From: Hymenobacter sublimis
GTDB taxonomy: Bacteria; Bacteroidota; Bacteroidia; Cytophagales; Hymenobacteraceae
Length of the DNA stretch: 64,000 nucleotides
Assembly: GCF_023101345.1 (NCBI RefSeq)
Contig: NZ_CP095848.1
Coordinates: 743,501 to 807,500, forward strand
Direction: 5' to 3'
Shown piece by piece: positions 42,532 to 50,072 of the stretch (position 1 is the stretch's first letter; each line of letters starts with the position of its first letter). A program made the position numbers and the translations under genes. Below the pieces are notes generated by a model that saw only the letters and a program-made list of their open reading frames with translations, ran no database searches and was not told the origin of the DNA.

Positions 42532-43047
42532 TTAGCGCAACTCCTTGCGCATAACGTAGTCGTTCATCCAGTAAGGCCCAATGGCAATGTCCTCCTCGCG
42601 GTGCAGCTTAAAACCCAGGCGCTCGTAGAAGGCCAAGGCGGGATTATGGCGGTTGACGTTCAGTTCCAGGGTTTGCCCGCCGGCCTCGCGCACGGTCTGT
42701 TCTACGGCCTGTACCAACTGCTGGCCCAAACCCTGGCCTTGGGCCGAGGGTAGCACGTAAATTTTATGGAGCTTGTACAAGCCCTCGCCCGGCTGGGCCG
42801 AAAAGGAAGCGTACCCACTGGCTTCCCCGTCTACGTACACGAGCAAAAAGGTGTGGCCCTGCTCCGTCATTTGCCGCTCCAGGGAGGCGGGCGTATAAAT
42901 CACGCGGTACATGTAGTCGATCTGCTCCCGCGAGATGATGAAGCGGTAAGTCGGCTCCCAGGTGGCTTCGGCCAGCCCAATAATCGTCGGAATATCAGCT
43001 AGCGTAGCGGACTGGATGCGAAGCGGAGCGGCAGTGGGGACGGACAT
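42532..43047 (-). CDS. GNAT family N-acetyltransferase
   Basis: A 171-residue acetyl-CoA-dependent transferase. From the ATG at 43045-43047 the GNAT order is present: LRIQSATLADIPTIIGLAE, a VDGEASGYASF beta hairpin near residue 75, the acetyl-CoA motif LYKLHKIYVLPSAQGQGLGQQL (QGQGLG), and a C-terminal LELNVNRHNPALAFYERLGFKLHREEDIAIG. The tail DYVMRKEL is typical. Substrate cannot be inferred. A TTG nine bases upstream is a less likely start. Monocistronic; the 177 bp downstream to the CDGSH gene contains only GTGA repeats and nothing recognised. Confidence 0.92.
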   Translation of the reverse strand: MSVPTAAPLRIQSATLADIPTIIGLAEATWEPTYRFIISREQIDYMYRVIYTPASLERQMTEQGHTFLLVYVDGEASGYASFSAQPGEGLYKLHKIYVLPSAQGQGLGQQLVQAVEQTVREAGGQTLELNVNRHNPALAFYERLGFKLHREEDIAIGPYWMNDYVMRKELR

Positions 43048-43202
43048 AGCGGGCAAAAAACGGCATTATTCGGCGCAAAACCGAACCTCACCCCCCGTTT
43101 CGCTCGTTTTGGGTCGGAAATTGCGTGTGTCACGTACACGACTCCGGCCCCGCGGCCGTTTTACGCTTTACTTCATCACCCACCCCGACGCCTACCTGCC
43201 CT

Positions 43203-43880
43203 ATGAAGCCTTTCCTGTTTTCCTTCGCGCTCCTGACGGCGGCTGGCCTGTTGGCCTCTTCGGCTGCCTTCGCCCAGCAAACCCCCAAACCCGCCCCCAG
43301 AACCACAAAAACACCGTCTGCCAGCTCCACTACCTCCGGAGTAGAGCAGGACTTGCGCGTGTTTAGTGACTGGGTCAACGACAAAGTGGAGCAGGCCGCT
43401 ACCACAGCCCGCCGCGAGCTGCCCCGCATCACGGAGGAGTTTGACCGCCAGAGCACCCGCATCGACAAGGCCGTGGACAGCCTCACGGTGGAGGGCAAGC
43501 GCGAGTACACCATCCAGAAGACGCGCTATAAGAAGTGGGCAACCCGCCAGGATAGCCTAGATGCCGCCGCCCGTCGCCCGGCCACGACCCAGGAAGCCCA
43601 GCGCCGCTTGCTCGGCGAAGAAGTGAACATCAGCCGGGCCCGCCCTACGGAGCTGCCCGACCTGTACTTCCGCCTGGTAGAAAACATGCGTTCCGATAAA
43701 AGAAACTGGACCCAGGCCGATTGGAGCGCTGCCAGCGCCGTGCTAAGCCGCCTGAATGCCCGCTACGAGCAGGTCCGGGAGCAACTGCCCCTGGAGGAGC
43801 GCCTGCGCATCCGCAGCTTGCAGGGCGAGTTCCGTACGCTGGAAAAAGCCCGTGACGTGAAGGACGTAATCCGGGAGTAA
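43203..43880 (+). CDS. Secreted helical protein of unknown function
   Basis: A 225-residue exported protein. The ATG at 43203 gives a good signal peptide (MKPFLFSFALLTAAGLLASSAAFAQ), then a Thr/Pro/Ser linker. The mature part is helical with a heptad-like character, including ARRELPRITEEFDRQSTRIDKAVDSL near 62 and VREQLPLEERLRIRSLQGEFRTL near 195, so a coiled coil is likely. No catalytic motif and no family that I recognise. It stands alone between the GNAT gene and a STAS-like gene and ends in a very strong hairpin. Confidence 0.78.
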   Translation: MKPFLFSFALLTAAGLLASSAAFAQQTPKPAPRTTKTPSASSTTSGVEQDLRVFSDWVNDKVEQAATTARRELPRITEEFDRQSTRIDKAVDSLTVEGKREYTIQKTRYKKWATRQDSLDAAARRPATTQEAQRRLLGEEVNISRARPTELPDLYFRLVENMRSDKRNWTQADWSAASAVLSRLNARYEQVREQLPLEERLRIRSLQGEFRTLEKARDVKDVIRE

Positions 43881-43895
43881 CGTAGTTGGCCTACT

Positions 43896-43947
43896 TACAC
43901 GCACAAGCGCCGCGCTACCGTTGGGTGGCGCGGCGCTTGTGCGTGTA
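43896..43947. terminator. Very strong hairpin terminator
   Basis: A 24-bp stem with one mismatch (43896-43919 with 43924-43947, loop GTTG) follows the secreted-protein stop by 15 bp. The T-run is short. Confidence 0.8.
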
Positions 43948-44045
43948 CATGGGTAACACCAGCACTTAACAACTTGGTAGTTAGACTACAAGAAAAGGTG
44001 TTACCTGCTCTTCAAGCAGTGGAAAGAATGGCTTCAGACTTCCGG

Positions 44046-44513
44046 TTAGGGCAGAGACGGAACCGCCGGATCCGGGGAGTGGTGTTCCTGGGCCAGCCAC
44101 TCCCAAGCCGCCGGCAGCTTGTGGAAAAGTTGAATGGGTAGCTGCTGGCGAACCCGCTCAAAAAAGTCAACGCTGACCAATTGGTTGTGCACCTCGGGCG
44201 AGAAAACGTAGGCAATGGCCCGTAGCCCCGTGTCCATGGCCTGGGGTAGCCATTCGTACTCCAGCCAGTCCATGGCCTCGCTCCAGTCGCCGGTGGCTTG
44301 GCTTTTATCATTGAGCAGCAGCGGGTAGCGCAGGCGGGCGTGCAGGCCCAGGCCGTCCCGGGCTACCCGAATTATCTCGCGGCCCGTCAGGTTGCCAAAC
44401 CACTGCACGTACAGCAACTGGTGAGTGGGGGAGTGGTGAAACTCTACCAATGGGTGGCCATGGGCATCGGGCAGGGAGCCCAGGAATTCAAGGGGTAGCG
44501 AAGGCGTGGCCAC
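44046..44513 (-). CDS. STAS/SpoIIAA-like domain protein
   Basis: About 155 residues of a single alpha/beta domain. The pattern LLYVQWFGNLTGREIIRVARDGLGLHARLRYPLLLNDKSQATGDW (given in part) with a helix-rich second half ending ERVRQQLPIQLFHKLPAAWEWL looks like the SpoIIAA-like/STAS proteins common in Bacteroidota. The conserved LLNDK...GDWSEAMDWLEYEWLP block is a good match to what I recall. No Ser/Thr phosphosite can be named. The start is uncertain: a TTG at 44552 lies inside a TACTTTTG promoter, so the GTG at 44513 is preferred. Function is probably regulatory, but unproven. Confidence 0.7.
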   Translation of the reverse strand: MATPSLPLEFLGSLPDAHGHPLVEFHHSPTHQLLYVQWFGNLTGREIIRVARDGLGLHARLRYPLLLNDKSQATGDWSEAMDWLEYEWLPQAMDTGLRAIAYVFSPEVHNQLVSVDFFERVRQQLPIQLFHKLPAAWEWLAQEHHSPDPAVPSLP

Positions 44514-44549
44514 AACAAACAGCGTAGGGTGAAGAGTATGCAGTATACC

Positions 44550-44557
44550 CAAAAGTA
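44550..44557 (-). promoter_or_regulatory. Promoter -7 element of the STAS-like gene
   Basis: Minus-strand TACTTTTG is an exact TAnnTTTG match; start of transcription near 44543 would exclude the upstream TTG start. No TTG at -33. Confidence 0.5.
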
Positions 44558-44567
44558 TATTAACTCG

Positions 44568-44579
44568 ACCTGATCAGGT
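44568..44579. promoter_or_regulatory. 12-bp palindrome between divergent genes
   Basis: ACCTGATCAGGT is a perfect palindrome just upstream of the STAS-like promoter and about 65 bp before the deoxynucleoside kinase start. It may be an operator, but no regulator can be assigned. Confidence 0.35.
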
Positions 44580-44643
44580 TTCGCTATTTGGTTCGGCTGG
44601 CATCCGCTATTTTTACCGCTCCGTTTTTTTCTGCGCTTCGCTC

Positions 44644-45267
44644 ATGCACATTGCAATCGTCGGCAACATTGGCGCCGGCAAGACCACGCTGGCCAATAAA
44701 TTGGCTCATCACTTCAACTGGGAAGTATTTCTGGAAGATGTGGACCACAATCCTTACCTAAAGGATTTCTACGATGATATGCCGCGCTGGGCGTTTCACC
44801 TGCAGGTGTACTTCCTCAATAGCCGCTTTCACCAAACCCAGCGCATCAAGGAACTGCAGCTGGCTGGCAAAGGAGTAATCCAGGACCGCACGATTTACGA
44901 GGACGCCCATATTTTCGCGGCCAACCTGCACCAGTCGGGCCTGATGACGGAGCGCGACTACCAGAACTACCTGAGCTTGTTCAACTCCATGATCAGCATG
45001 GTGAACCCACCGGACCTGCTGCTCTACCTGCGCGCCGACCTGCCCAAGCTGGTTTCCCAGATTGACAAGCGCAACCGCGACTACGAAAACAACATCAAGA
45101 TTGACTACCTCAAGCACCTGAACGAGCACTACGAGGAGTGGATCAGCGGCTACAAGCATGGGAAGCTGCTGATTGTGGACGTTAACAACCTCGATTACGT
45201 CAATCAGCCCGAGGACCTAAGCGTCATCATCGAAAAAATCAACAGCACCCTGTTTGGGCTGTTTTAA
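44644..45267 (+). CDS. Deoxynucleoside kinase
   Basis: A 207-residue kinase of the dNK/dGK/dCK family that phosphorylates deoxynucleosides in the salvage pathway. The P-loop GNIGAGKTT (residues 7-15) opens the protein; the catalytic E of the EDVDHNPYLKDFYDD region and the DR motif in GVIQDRTIYEDAHIF near 80 follow. The LID-region Arg pair lies in SQIDKRNRDYE near 140. The C-terminus VDVNNLDYVN is conserved in bacterial members. The exact nucleoside cannot be read off. TATTTTTA about 35 bp upstream is a 7/8 match to the promoter element. Monocistronic, with a large hairpin downstream. Confidence 0.94.
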   Translation: MHIAIVGNIGAGKTTLANKLAHHFNWEVFLEDVDHNPYLKDFYDDMPRWAFHLQVYFLNSRFHQTQRIKELQLAGKGVIQDRTIYEDAHIFAANLHQSGLMTERDYQNYLSLFNSMISMVNPPDLLLYLRADLPKLVSQIDKRNRDYENNIKIDYLKHLNEHYEEWISGYKHGKLLIVDVNNLDYVNQPEDLSVIIEKINSTLFGLF

Positions 45268-45351
45268 GCAGTGAATAAGCAAGGAAGTCTCCCTTGCTGC
45301 CCAGGCGAGCGGCACGAAGGCGTCCTTCCTGCTTTATGCCCGAAGCCTAAT

Positions 45352-45400
45352 AATACGACAAGCCCTTACCTCCAGCACGGAGGTAAGGGCTTGTCGTATT
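45352..45400. terminator. Hairpin of the TGACAAGCCCTTAC family (copy 2)
   Basis: A perfect 22-bp stem (45352-45373 with 45379-45400, loop AGCAC) begins AATACGACAAGCCC and shares the core with the hairpins at 39499 and 48343. It lies downstream of the deoxynucleoside kinase gene. Confidence 0.8.
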
Positions 45401-45494
45401 TCAGGGGTAGCACGGTGGTCAGGACGGATGGCCGTGCTTTATTCGCCGGGCCAACTCACTCAATCACTCAGCCATTCGGTTACTGGTTCACCGC

Positions 45495-46169
45495 TTATTC
45501 TTCCCGCATAGCTTCGTTGAGAAAGGCGACAAAAGGCCGTGCGGCTTGCCACGCGGCTAGTACCCGGGCTGGGAAGTCGGGTCGGCGCACTTCGGCGTCG
45601 GGGAAGGAGCGCCACACGAAAAAGCTTTTCAGACGTATCCACTCTATGTCCGGGTCGGCGCGGTCATAGCCCTTGGGTGCGGTTTTCAGGGCCTGCGACA
45701 TGTCCAAGCCCTCAGGAAACTGGCTGAGTAGCGTAGCATCTTGGCGCAGCGCATGAAAAGCGGGGGCGTTATAGTGAATTTCCTGGCGGATGCGGGCCAG
45801 CTGGGCGGGCTCCGGCATCCAGCGGCCAGCCCCTACGTACGTTTCGCCGCCGGGCTCCACGGCCACAAAATACCCAGCCCAGGGGCTGTGCCGGCCGCCG
45901 GGCTTGAAGCCGGCGCCCATGTGCCGCTTATACGGCTCGTCGCTCTGCTGAAACCGGTCGTTTTTGTTAATACGGAACATGACGTCCGGGGGAGTGAGGC
46001 CCCGGAGGCCGGGCTCCAGCTCGGCGGACGCGTCGCGCAGCAGCGTGGCCACAAAGGAGCTGTACTCGGCGCGGGCCCGGTGATAGTCGGCGCGGTGGGC
46101 GTCCATCCAGGCTTTGTTGTTGTTAGCAGCAAGGTTGCGCAGAAAATCCAGAACGAGGGTAAGGTTCAT
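45495..46169 (-). CDS. DUF2461 domain-containing protein
   Basis: A 224-residue single-domain protein. The DUF2461 signature is clear: FLRNLAANNNKAWMDAHRADYHRAR at the N-terminus, PPDVMFRINKNDRFQQSDEPYKRHMGAGF (given in part) near residue 60, GGETYVGAGRWMPEPAQLARIR near 105, then KTAPKGYDRADPDIEWIRLKSFFVWR. The family is widespread in bacteria and fungi and its role is not known. No signal peptide. ATG at 46167-46169. A GTGA-type repeat lies directly beyond the stop. Confidence 0.93.
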   Translation of the reverse strand: MNLTLVLDFLRNLAANNNKAWMDAHRADYHRARAEYSSFVATLLRDASAELEPGLRGLTPPDVMFRINKNDRFQQSDEPYKRHMGAGFKPGGRHSPWAGYFVAVEPGGETYVGAGRWMPEPAQLARIRQEIHYNAPAFHALRQDATLLSQFPEGLDMSQALKTAPKGYDRADPDIEWIRLKSFFVWRSFPDAEVRRPDFPARVLAAWQAARPFVAFLNEAMREE

Positions 46170-46210
46170 AGCAGATAAGCCAAGGAGACGGGTAAGGCAA
46201 ATACAAGAAC

Positions 46211-46237
46211 GCCCCGCACCGCTAGGCGGTACGGGGC
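46211..46237 (-). terminator. Hairpin after the DUF547 gene
   Basis: An 11-bp stem with one mismatch (GCCCCGCACCGC paired with GCGGTACGGGGC, loop TAGG), 30 bp past the stop. Weak T-run on the minus strand. Confidence 0.55.
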
Positions 46238-46268
46238 GATAACTGCCGGGGTTAACCCGCAGGCTGCG

Positions 46269-47069
46269 CTAGCGCTTATTCAGCGCCTGCGTGTTGCTTA
46301 GGCCAGTGCGGTCGTTCAGGGCCCAGCTAAAGGATTGAAACTCCACCTGCGCCGTGGGCAAAAGGGGCGTGCGGGCGTAGCGGTTAACAAACGCTATTAG
46401 CTGCGCTTCCGACCCGAACTCGGCGGAATAAGCTTCAAACAAACCAGAAAGCTGGGCGTGCTGAGGGGCCAGCTGGTTGAAGGTAGGGTCATTGATGAAG
46501 CGGCGGGTTTGCTCGTCGAGCTGCGCGGTCAGCCGCGAGCCAGCGTATGCTTCCGCCTGCACTGGAGCACCGGAAGCAGCCCCGTACATTAGGGCAAAAT
46601 GCACGCGCGGGTCGTGAAACTGGTCGCGGAGCATGAGGCGTTCAATCTGGTTTAGCGAGTAGCTCTGGCCACCCACGTTTACTACCGGCACTTCCCACGG
46701 CGACTTCAGACCGCTGACCATCTTCACCCGGATGTCGTTGATGCTGGCTACGGGGTAGTACTGCACTATCAGGGAAGTGGCCGCCGCGTTGTACACGTTC
46801 AGCCAGAAGGCTTTCGTGTCGTTCGAGTTCCAGAAAATAGGGTCAGGCTTCACCTTGCGCAAGCTTTCCAGGTACCCCAGCAGCTGGCCCTCGTCCTCAA
46901 TCAGCCCTTCGTAGTTCAGGCGGCCGTCGGCGGTTACGTGCCGTTGCAGCAGTTCGCTCCAGGGCTCGTGCAGGAGTTGCAGGGTGTTGTTGTCCTCGGC
47001 TCGTAGCAGCAAAGGCGACAGCAAGCACAGAAACAGAAGAAGGAAGCGGTGGGGCAGGGGGCGATGCAT
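46269..47069 (-). CDS. DUF547 domain-containing secreted protein
   Basis: A 266-residue exported protein of the DUF547 family. The ATG at 47067-47069 starts a signal peptide (MHRPLPHRFLLLFLCLLSPLLLRAED); an ATG eight codons earlier is also possible. The domain contains the typical GRLNYEGLIEDEGQLLGYLESL, SNDTKAFWLNVYNAAATSLIV and SINDIRVKM blocks, and FHDPRVHFALMYGAASGAPVQAEAY, where most members read HFALNCASxSCPxL. The Cys residues usual there are replaced by Gly/Ala here. The function of the family is not known. Positioned alone. Confidence 0.88.
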   Translation of the reverse strand: MHRPLPHRFLLLFLCLLSPLLLRAEDNNTLQLLHEPWSELLQRHVTADGRLNYEGLIEDEGQLLGYLESLRKVKPDPIFWNSNDTKAFWLNVYNAAATSLIVQYYPVASINDIRVKMVSGLKSPWEVPVVNVGGQSYSLNQIERLMLRDQFHDPRVHFALMYGAASGAPVQAEAYAGSRLTAQLDEQTRRFINDPTFNQLAPQHAQLSGLFEAYSAEFGSEAQLIAFVNRYARTPLLPTAQVEFQSFSWALNDRTGLSNTQALNKR

Positions 47070-47337
47070 GCAATAGGGGCGCAAAAACAACATAAGCCAT
47101 CAGCAGGCAAATTCTGCCGAAGGAACATGCCTACTAGCCAACCCTACTTCTATGCAAAGCACTTTTGTTTCCAAGAAGTATGGTTTGACCAAGAAGCAAT
47201 TGAATTATCAAATATATAGCATTATGGCAATAACCTATATCTTTTCTTAAATTTTTTTGCATTCTGCGGGGGCTCAACAGTAAGGCAGTGCTCGGCTGTT
47301 GCCATATGTATTTAGCAACGGTCTGTATGTAAGTGGC

Positions 47338-48171
47338 TTAGCTTTTAAAGCTGTCTACGCTAATAACGTCGCCTACACGCAGGGTGCCTTGGCCGGGACC
47401 GGTAACATTCTGCCCGAATAGAACTTTGTTTTTGCTACCCTGCGAGCGGTAGGAAGCCAGGGTGCGGAGCGGCTCGCCGTGCGGGTTTTTACGGGCTGTT
47501 TGCTGGTCAATGGTTGTTAGAATGCACCGGCCGCAGCCCCGTACGGCCCGGAAAGGCACCTCACCTACCCGGAAGTCGTGCCAGGCATCTTCGCCGAAAG
47601 GCTGTCCGCCGCTGAAAACCAGATTGGGCCGGAACCGATCCATGCCCACGGGCTCGGCCAGGCGTGTGTTTAACTCTCCCAACGACTCCTGCCCGATAAG
47701 CAGGAAAGGGTAGCCATCGGCGAAGCTAACCAGCTGGCCTTCGGGATTATGCTCGGGCTCCACATCGCGCCGCACCATGTCCGACATATACACCAGCTTG
47801 CTGGGCTGACCCAGGGCCTCAGAAAGCCACTCGTCGCACTCCGGGCGGGCCCGCCAGGCAAACACCATATCGTCCCAGATGGTGGCAAACAACGTTTTTT
47901 CCGGGGTGGCTTCGAAGGGAACGAAGAGGGGGAGTAAATCGGGGCGGGCCTGGTGGCTGAGCAAAAAGCCGTTGTAGGCGGAGGCTACCTTCAGGTGCGC
48001 CATAGCGGCGGTTTGCCGCTGGGTCATGAACTGGTTCCGCTCATTAACAATTAGCCAGCGCCGGTCGTGGCGTAAGCCGCGGGCTTCTACGGCGGCTTCC
48101 GTAACGCGAATCCCGCCCAGGGATTTAACCGGATACATATACAGGTCGGAGAGAAGTAGGGGTGCAGCCAT
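47338..48171 (-). CDS. MOSC domain-containing protein (YcbX/mARC-like)
   Basis: A 277-residue protein made of a MOSC N-terminal beta-barrel (LYMYPVKSLGGIRVTEAAVEARGLRHDRRWLI near residue 10, given in part) and a MOSC domain with RFRPNLVFSGGQPFGEDAW near 175 and the molybdenum-cofactor Cys in RAVRGCGRCILTTID near 210. Relatives are YcbX and the mitochondrial amidoxime-reducing components, which reduce N-hydroxylated compounds with a Mo cofactor. No ferredoxin-like domain is attached, so an electron donor must be encoded elsewhere. ATG at 48169-48171; upstream lies the nested repeat block. Confidence 0.92.
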   Translation of the reverse strand: MAAPLLLSDLYMYPVKSLGGIRVTEAAVEARGLRHDRRWLIVNERNQFMTQRQTAAMAHLKVASAYNGFLLSHQARPDLLPLFVPFEATPEKTLFATIWDDMVFAWRARPECDEWLSEALGQPSKLVYMSDMVRRDVEPEHNPEGQLVSFADGYPFLLIGQESLGELNTRLAEPVGMDRFRPNLVFSGGQPFGEDAWHDFRVGEVPFRAVRGCGRCILTTIDQQTARKNPHGEPLRTLASYRSQGSKNKVLFGQNVTGPGQGTLRVGDVISVDSFKS

Positions 48172-48187
48172 GCTGCAAAGATGGGAA

Positions 48188-48491
48188 ATAGTGAGGTGGT
48201 GGGACAGTGAAATGGTGAATGCGTGATTGTGTGAGGTGCTATATCGGCAAGCATATGGCGCCTTTCGCCCACACTGTACGGGTCATGGCACGGCGACACA
48301 ACGACGCCACCCTTCCGAACCACGGTGCTACCCTTCCAAACGTGACAAGCCCTTACCTCCGCGTTGGAAGTAAGGGCTCGTCAGTTTATTAGGTTAGTCA
48401 CAAGGAGAGAAAGGGTGGCGTCGTTGTGTCGCCGTGCCATGACAATGCTCACCTTCACTCATTCACTACTTCACTACCCCACCATTTCACC
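48188..48491. repeat. Nested palindromic element: GTGA arrays, 33-bp inverted repeat, core hairpin
   Basis: Almost the whole gap between MOSC and YitT genes. Outer arms are GTGA heptad arrays (48188-48236) and the inverted form (about 48449-48489). Inside is a perfect 33-bp inverted repeat (48282-48314 with 48411-48443) that begins GTCATGGCACGG. Its centre holds the third copy of the TGACAAGCCC hairpin (arms about 48342-48358 and 48366-48383, imperfect). The right outer array runs into the YitT stop codon. Confidence 0.88.
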
Positions 48492-49456
48492 TAATGGAGT
48501 GGGCGTTTTTTGATCATGCCGCCTTTGGTGTCGCGGACGCTGTGCATGACCATGAAAGCCTGCCGGTCAATCTGTTCTACCTCGGCTTTGAGCTTCGAGA
48601 CTTCTAGGCGGGTGATAACCGTGAAAACAATATCGACGGGGTTGGGCTGCTGACCGTGGGTGCCAAAGCCGCGCTTGCCATTGTAGACCGTGGCGCCCCG
48701 GCCCAGCTTCTCGGTAATCATGCGGCGGATAGCATCGGAGCGGCCCGATACGATGGTAACGCCCGTGTATTCTTCTAGGCCGTCAATAATGAAGTCGATG
48801 GTTTTGGCCGCTGACAAGTAAGCCAGGATGGAATACAAAGCTGTTTCCATGGACAACACCCAAGCGGCCACTCCAAAAATGAGAATGTTAAAGACCAAAA
48901 TGATGTCACCGACACTCATGCTGGACTGCTTGCTCAGGTAGATGGCCATAATTTCGGTGCCATCTAGTACGCCGCCGCCGCGCATGGCCAGGCCAATGCC
49001 CGCCCCCAGGAAGAACCCGCCGAACACCGAAATCAGGAGCTTATCATTGGTGACAATGGGGAAGGGAACCACGGCCAGCACCAAGGCTAGGCCCAGGATG
49101 CCGAGCAGGGTACGGATGGCCACACCGGGGTCGAGCTGCCGCCAGGCCATGAGCACAAATGGCAGGTTGAGCAGCACAATAAGCACGGGCAAGGGCAAGC
49201 CAAAAACCCGCGTAATTAGCAGGGAAACGCCCGTTACGCCCCCATCCAGGAAGCCGCTCGGTAGCAGAAAACTTTCTAGTCCGAAGCCCGCCGAGAATAC
49301 CCCCACTACCATCAGCAGCGAATTGCCTACCTGTCGCCGCCACCAACGCCGGTCCTTGGCGGGGCGGGCTCCTGGGGCCGGCCGCCGTCGGCGGGGTAGC
49401 TCGCCGGTAGCGCCCGAGCGAAGCTTACGCAGGAACATGAGTTGAGGAAGTAGCAT
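48491..49456 (-). CDS. YitT family membrane protein (DUF161 + DUF2179)
   Basis: A 321-residue integral membrane protein. A basic, Arg/Pro-rich N-terminal tail (residues 1-43) is followed by five helices typical of the YitT family, the first ones reading NSLLMVVGVFSAGFGLESF and GGVTGVSLLITRVFGLPLPVLIV. A conserved GGGFLGxG-type loop appears as GGFFLGAGIGLAMRGGGVLDGTEI. The last 90 residues are the soluble DUF2179 domain (TGVTIVSGRSDAIRRMITEKLGRGATVYNGKRGF, in part), which resembles a small ligand-binding domain. Function is not known. Start at the ATG at 49454-49456; another in-frame ATG lies at 49438. Confidence 0.9.
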   Translation of the reverse strand: MLLPQLMFLRKLRSGATGELPRRRRPAPGARPAKDRRWWRRQVGNSLLMVVGVFSAGFGLESFLLPSGFLDGGVTGVSLLITRVFGLPLPVLIVLLNLPFVLMAWRQLDPGVAIRTLLGILGLALVLAVVPFPIVTNDKLLISVFGGFFLGAGIGLAMRGGGVLDGTEIMAIYLSKQSSMSVGDIILVFNILIFGVAAWVLSMETALYSILAYLSAAKTIDFIIDGLEEYTGVTIVSGRSDAIRRMITEKLGRGATVYNGKRGFGTHGQQPNPVDIVFTVITRLEVSKLKAEVEQIDRQAFMVMHSVRDTKGGMIKKRPLH

Positions 49457-49608
49457 GGGCAAAACTGCAAAAGTGAACAGTAGGGGTACGCCGGGTAGGA
49501 GGGGAATGTTAAAAATTCGGGTGAATTAATCCGCTACCGTTGGGCTGGCCCGGAATTTGGAAACGGCGACAATACCAATCATTTTAGGCGCAGAAACAGA
49601 TTTATTCG

Positions 49609-49956
49609 ATGGCATTGCTGCAGGAGTATCCGGTGTTGTGGGGACGGCAGGGGCGTAGGGAATTTGCATTTGAAATAGCACCGGCCTTGTTGCCGCTGGT
49701 GCTGGCCTATGGGCTACCGCCGGCCGGGCAGTTACCGCCCGTGTGGCTGGCCTCGGGGCTGTGGCTGGTTGCTACAGCCCTGGTGGCCGTGCTGGCCGTG
49801 CGCCGCCTGCACGATGTGGGCTATAGTGGCTGGTACGCGCTGTTACTACTCGTGCCTTTCCTCAACGGCGTGCTGCTGGTGCTGCTGCTGCTACAACCCA
49901 GCTACCCCCGCTGTACCCGCCACGGGCATAAGGTTGGGTGGCAGCCAGTGGCCTGA
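49609..49956 (+). CDS. DUF805 domain-containing membrane protein
   Basis: A 115-residue membrane protein with three hydrophobic helices. The DUF805 landmarks are the N-terminal WGRQGRREFAFEIAPALLP (relatives read F-x-G-R-x-x-R-x-x-F-W) and the second conserved block RRLHDVGYSGWYALLLLVPFLNGVLLVLLLLQP (residues 65-97, given in part). The hydrophilic tail ends TRHGHKVGWQPVA. The function of the family is unknown. ATG at 49609. A strong hairpin follows the stop by about 27 bp. Confidence 0.9.
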   Translation: MALLQEYPVLWGRQGRREFAFEIAPALLPLVLAYGLPPAGQLPPVWLASGLWLVATALVAVLAVRRLHDVGYSGWYALLLLVPFLNGVLLVLLLLQPSYPRCTRHGHKVGWQPVA

Positions 49957-49982
49957 GTGTAAGCTACGTATTCATCCAAAAG

Positions 49983-50041
49983 CCCGGGCCCCGCTGCAAC
50001 GGTCACTATGCCAAGTGACGTTGCAGCGGGGCCCGGGTTTT
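49983..50041. terminator. Strong terminator between convergent DUF805 and subtilase genes
   Basis: A perfect 18-bp GC-rich stem (49983-50000 with 50020-50037) with a smaller stem-loop in its loop (TCACT/AGTGA) and then TTTT. Confidence 0.9.
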
Positions 50042-50072
50042 AGATGAACAGGCTTAACTACTCCAGGCGCGG

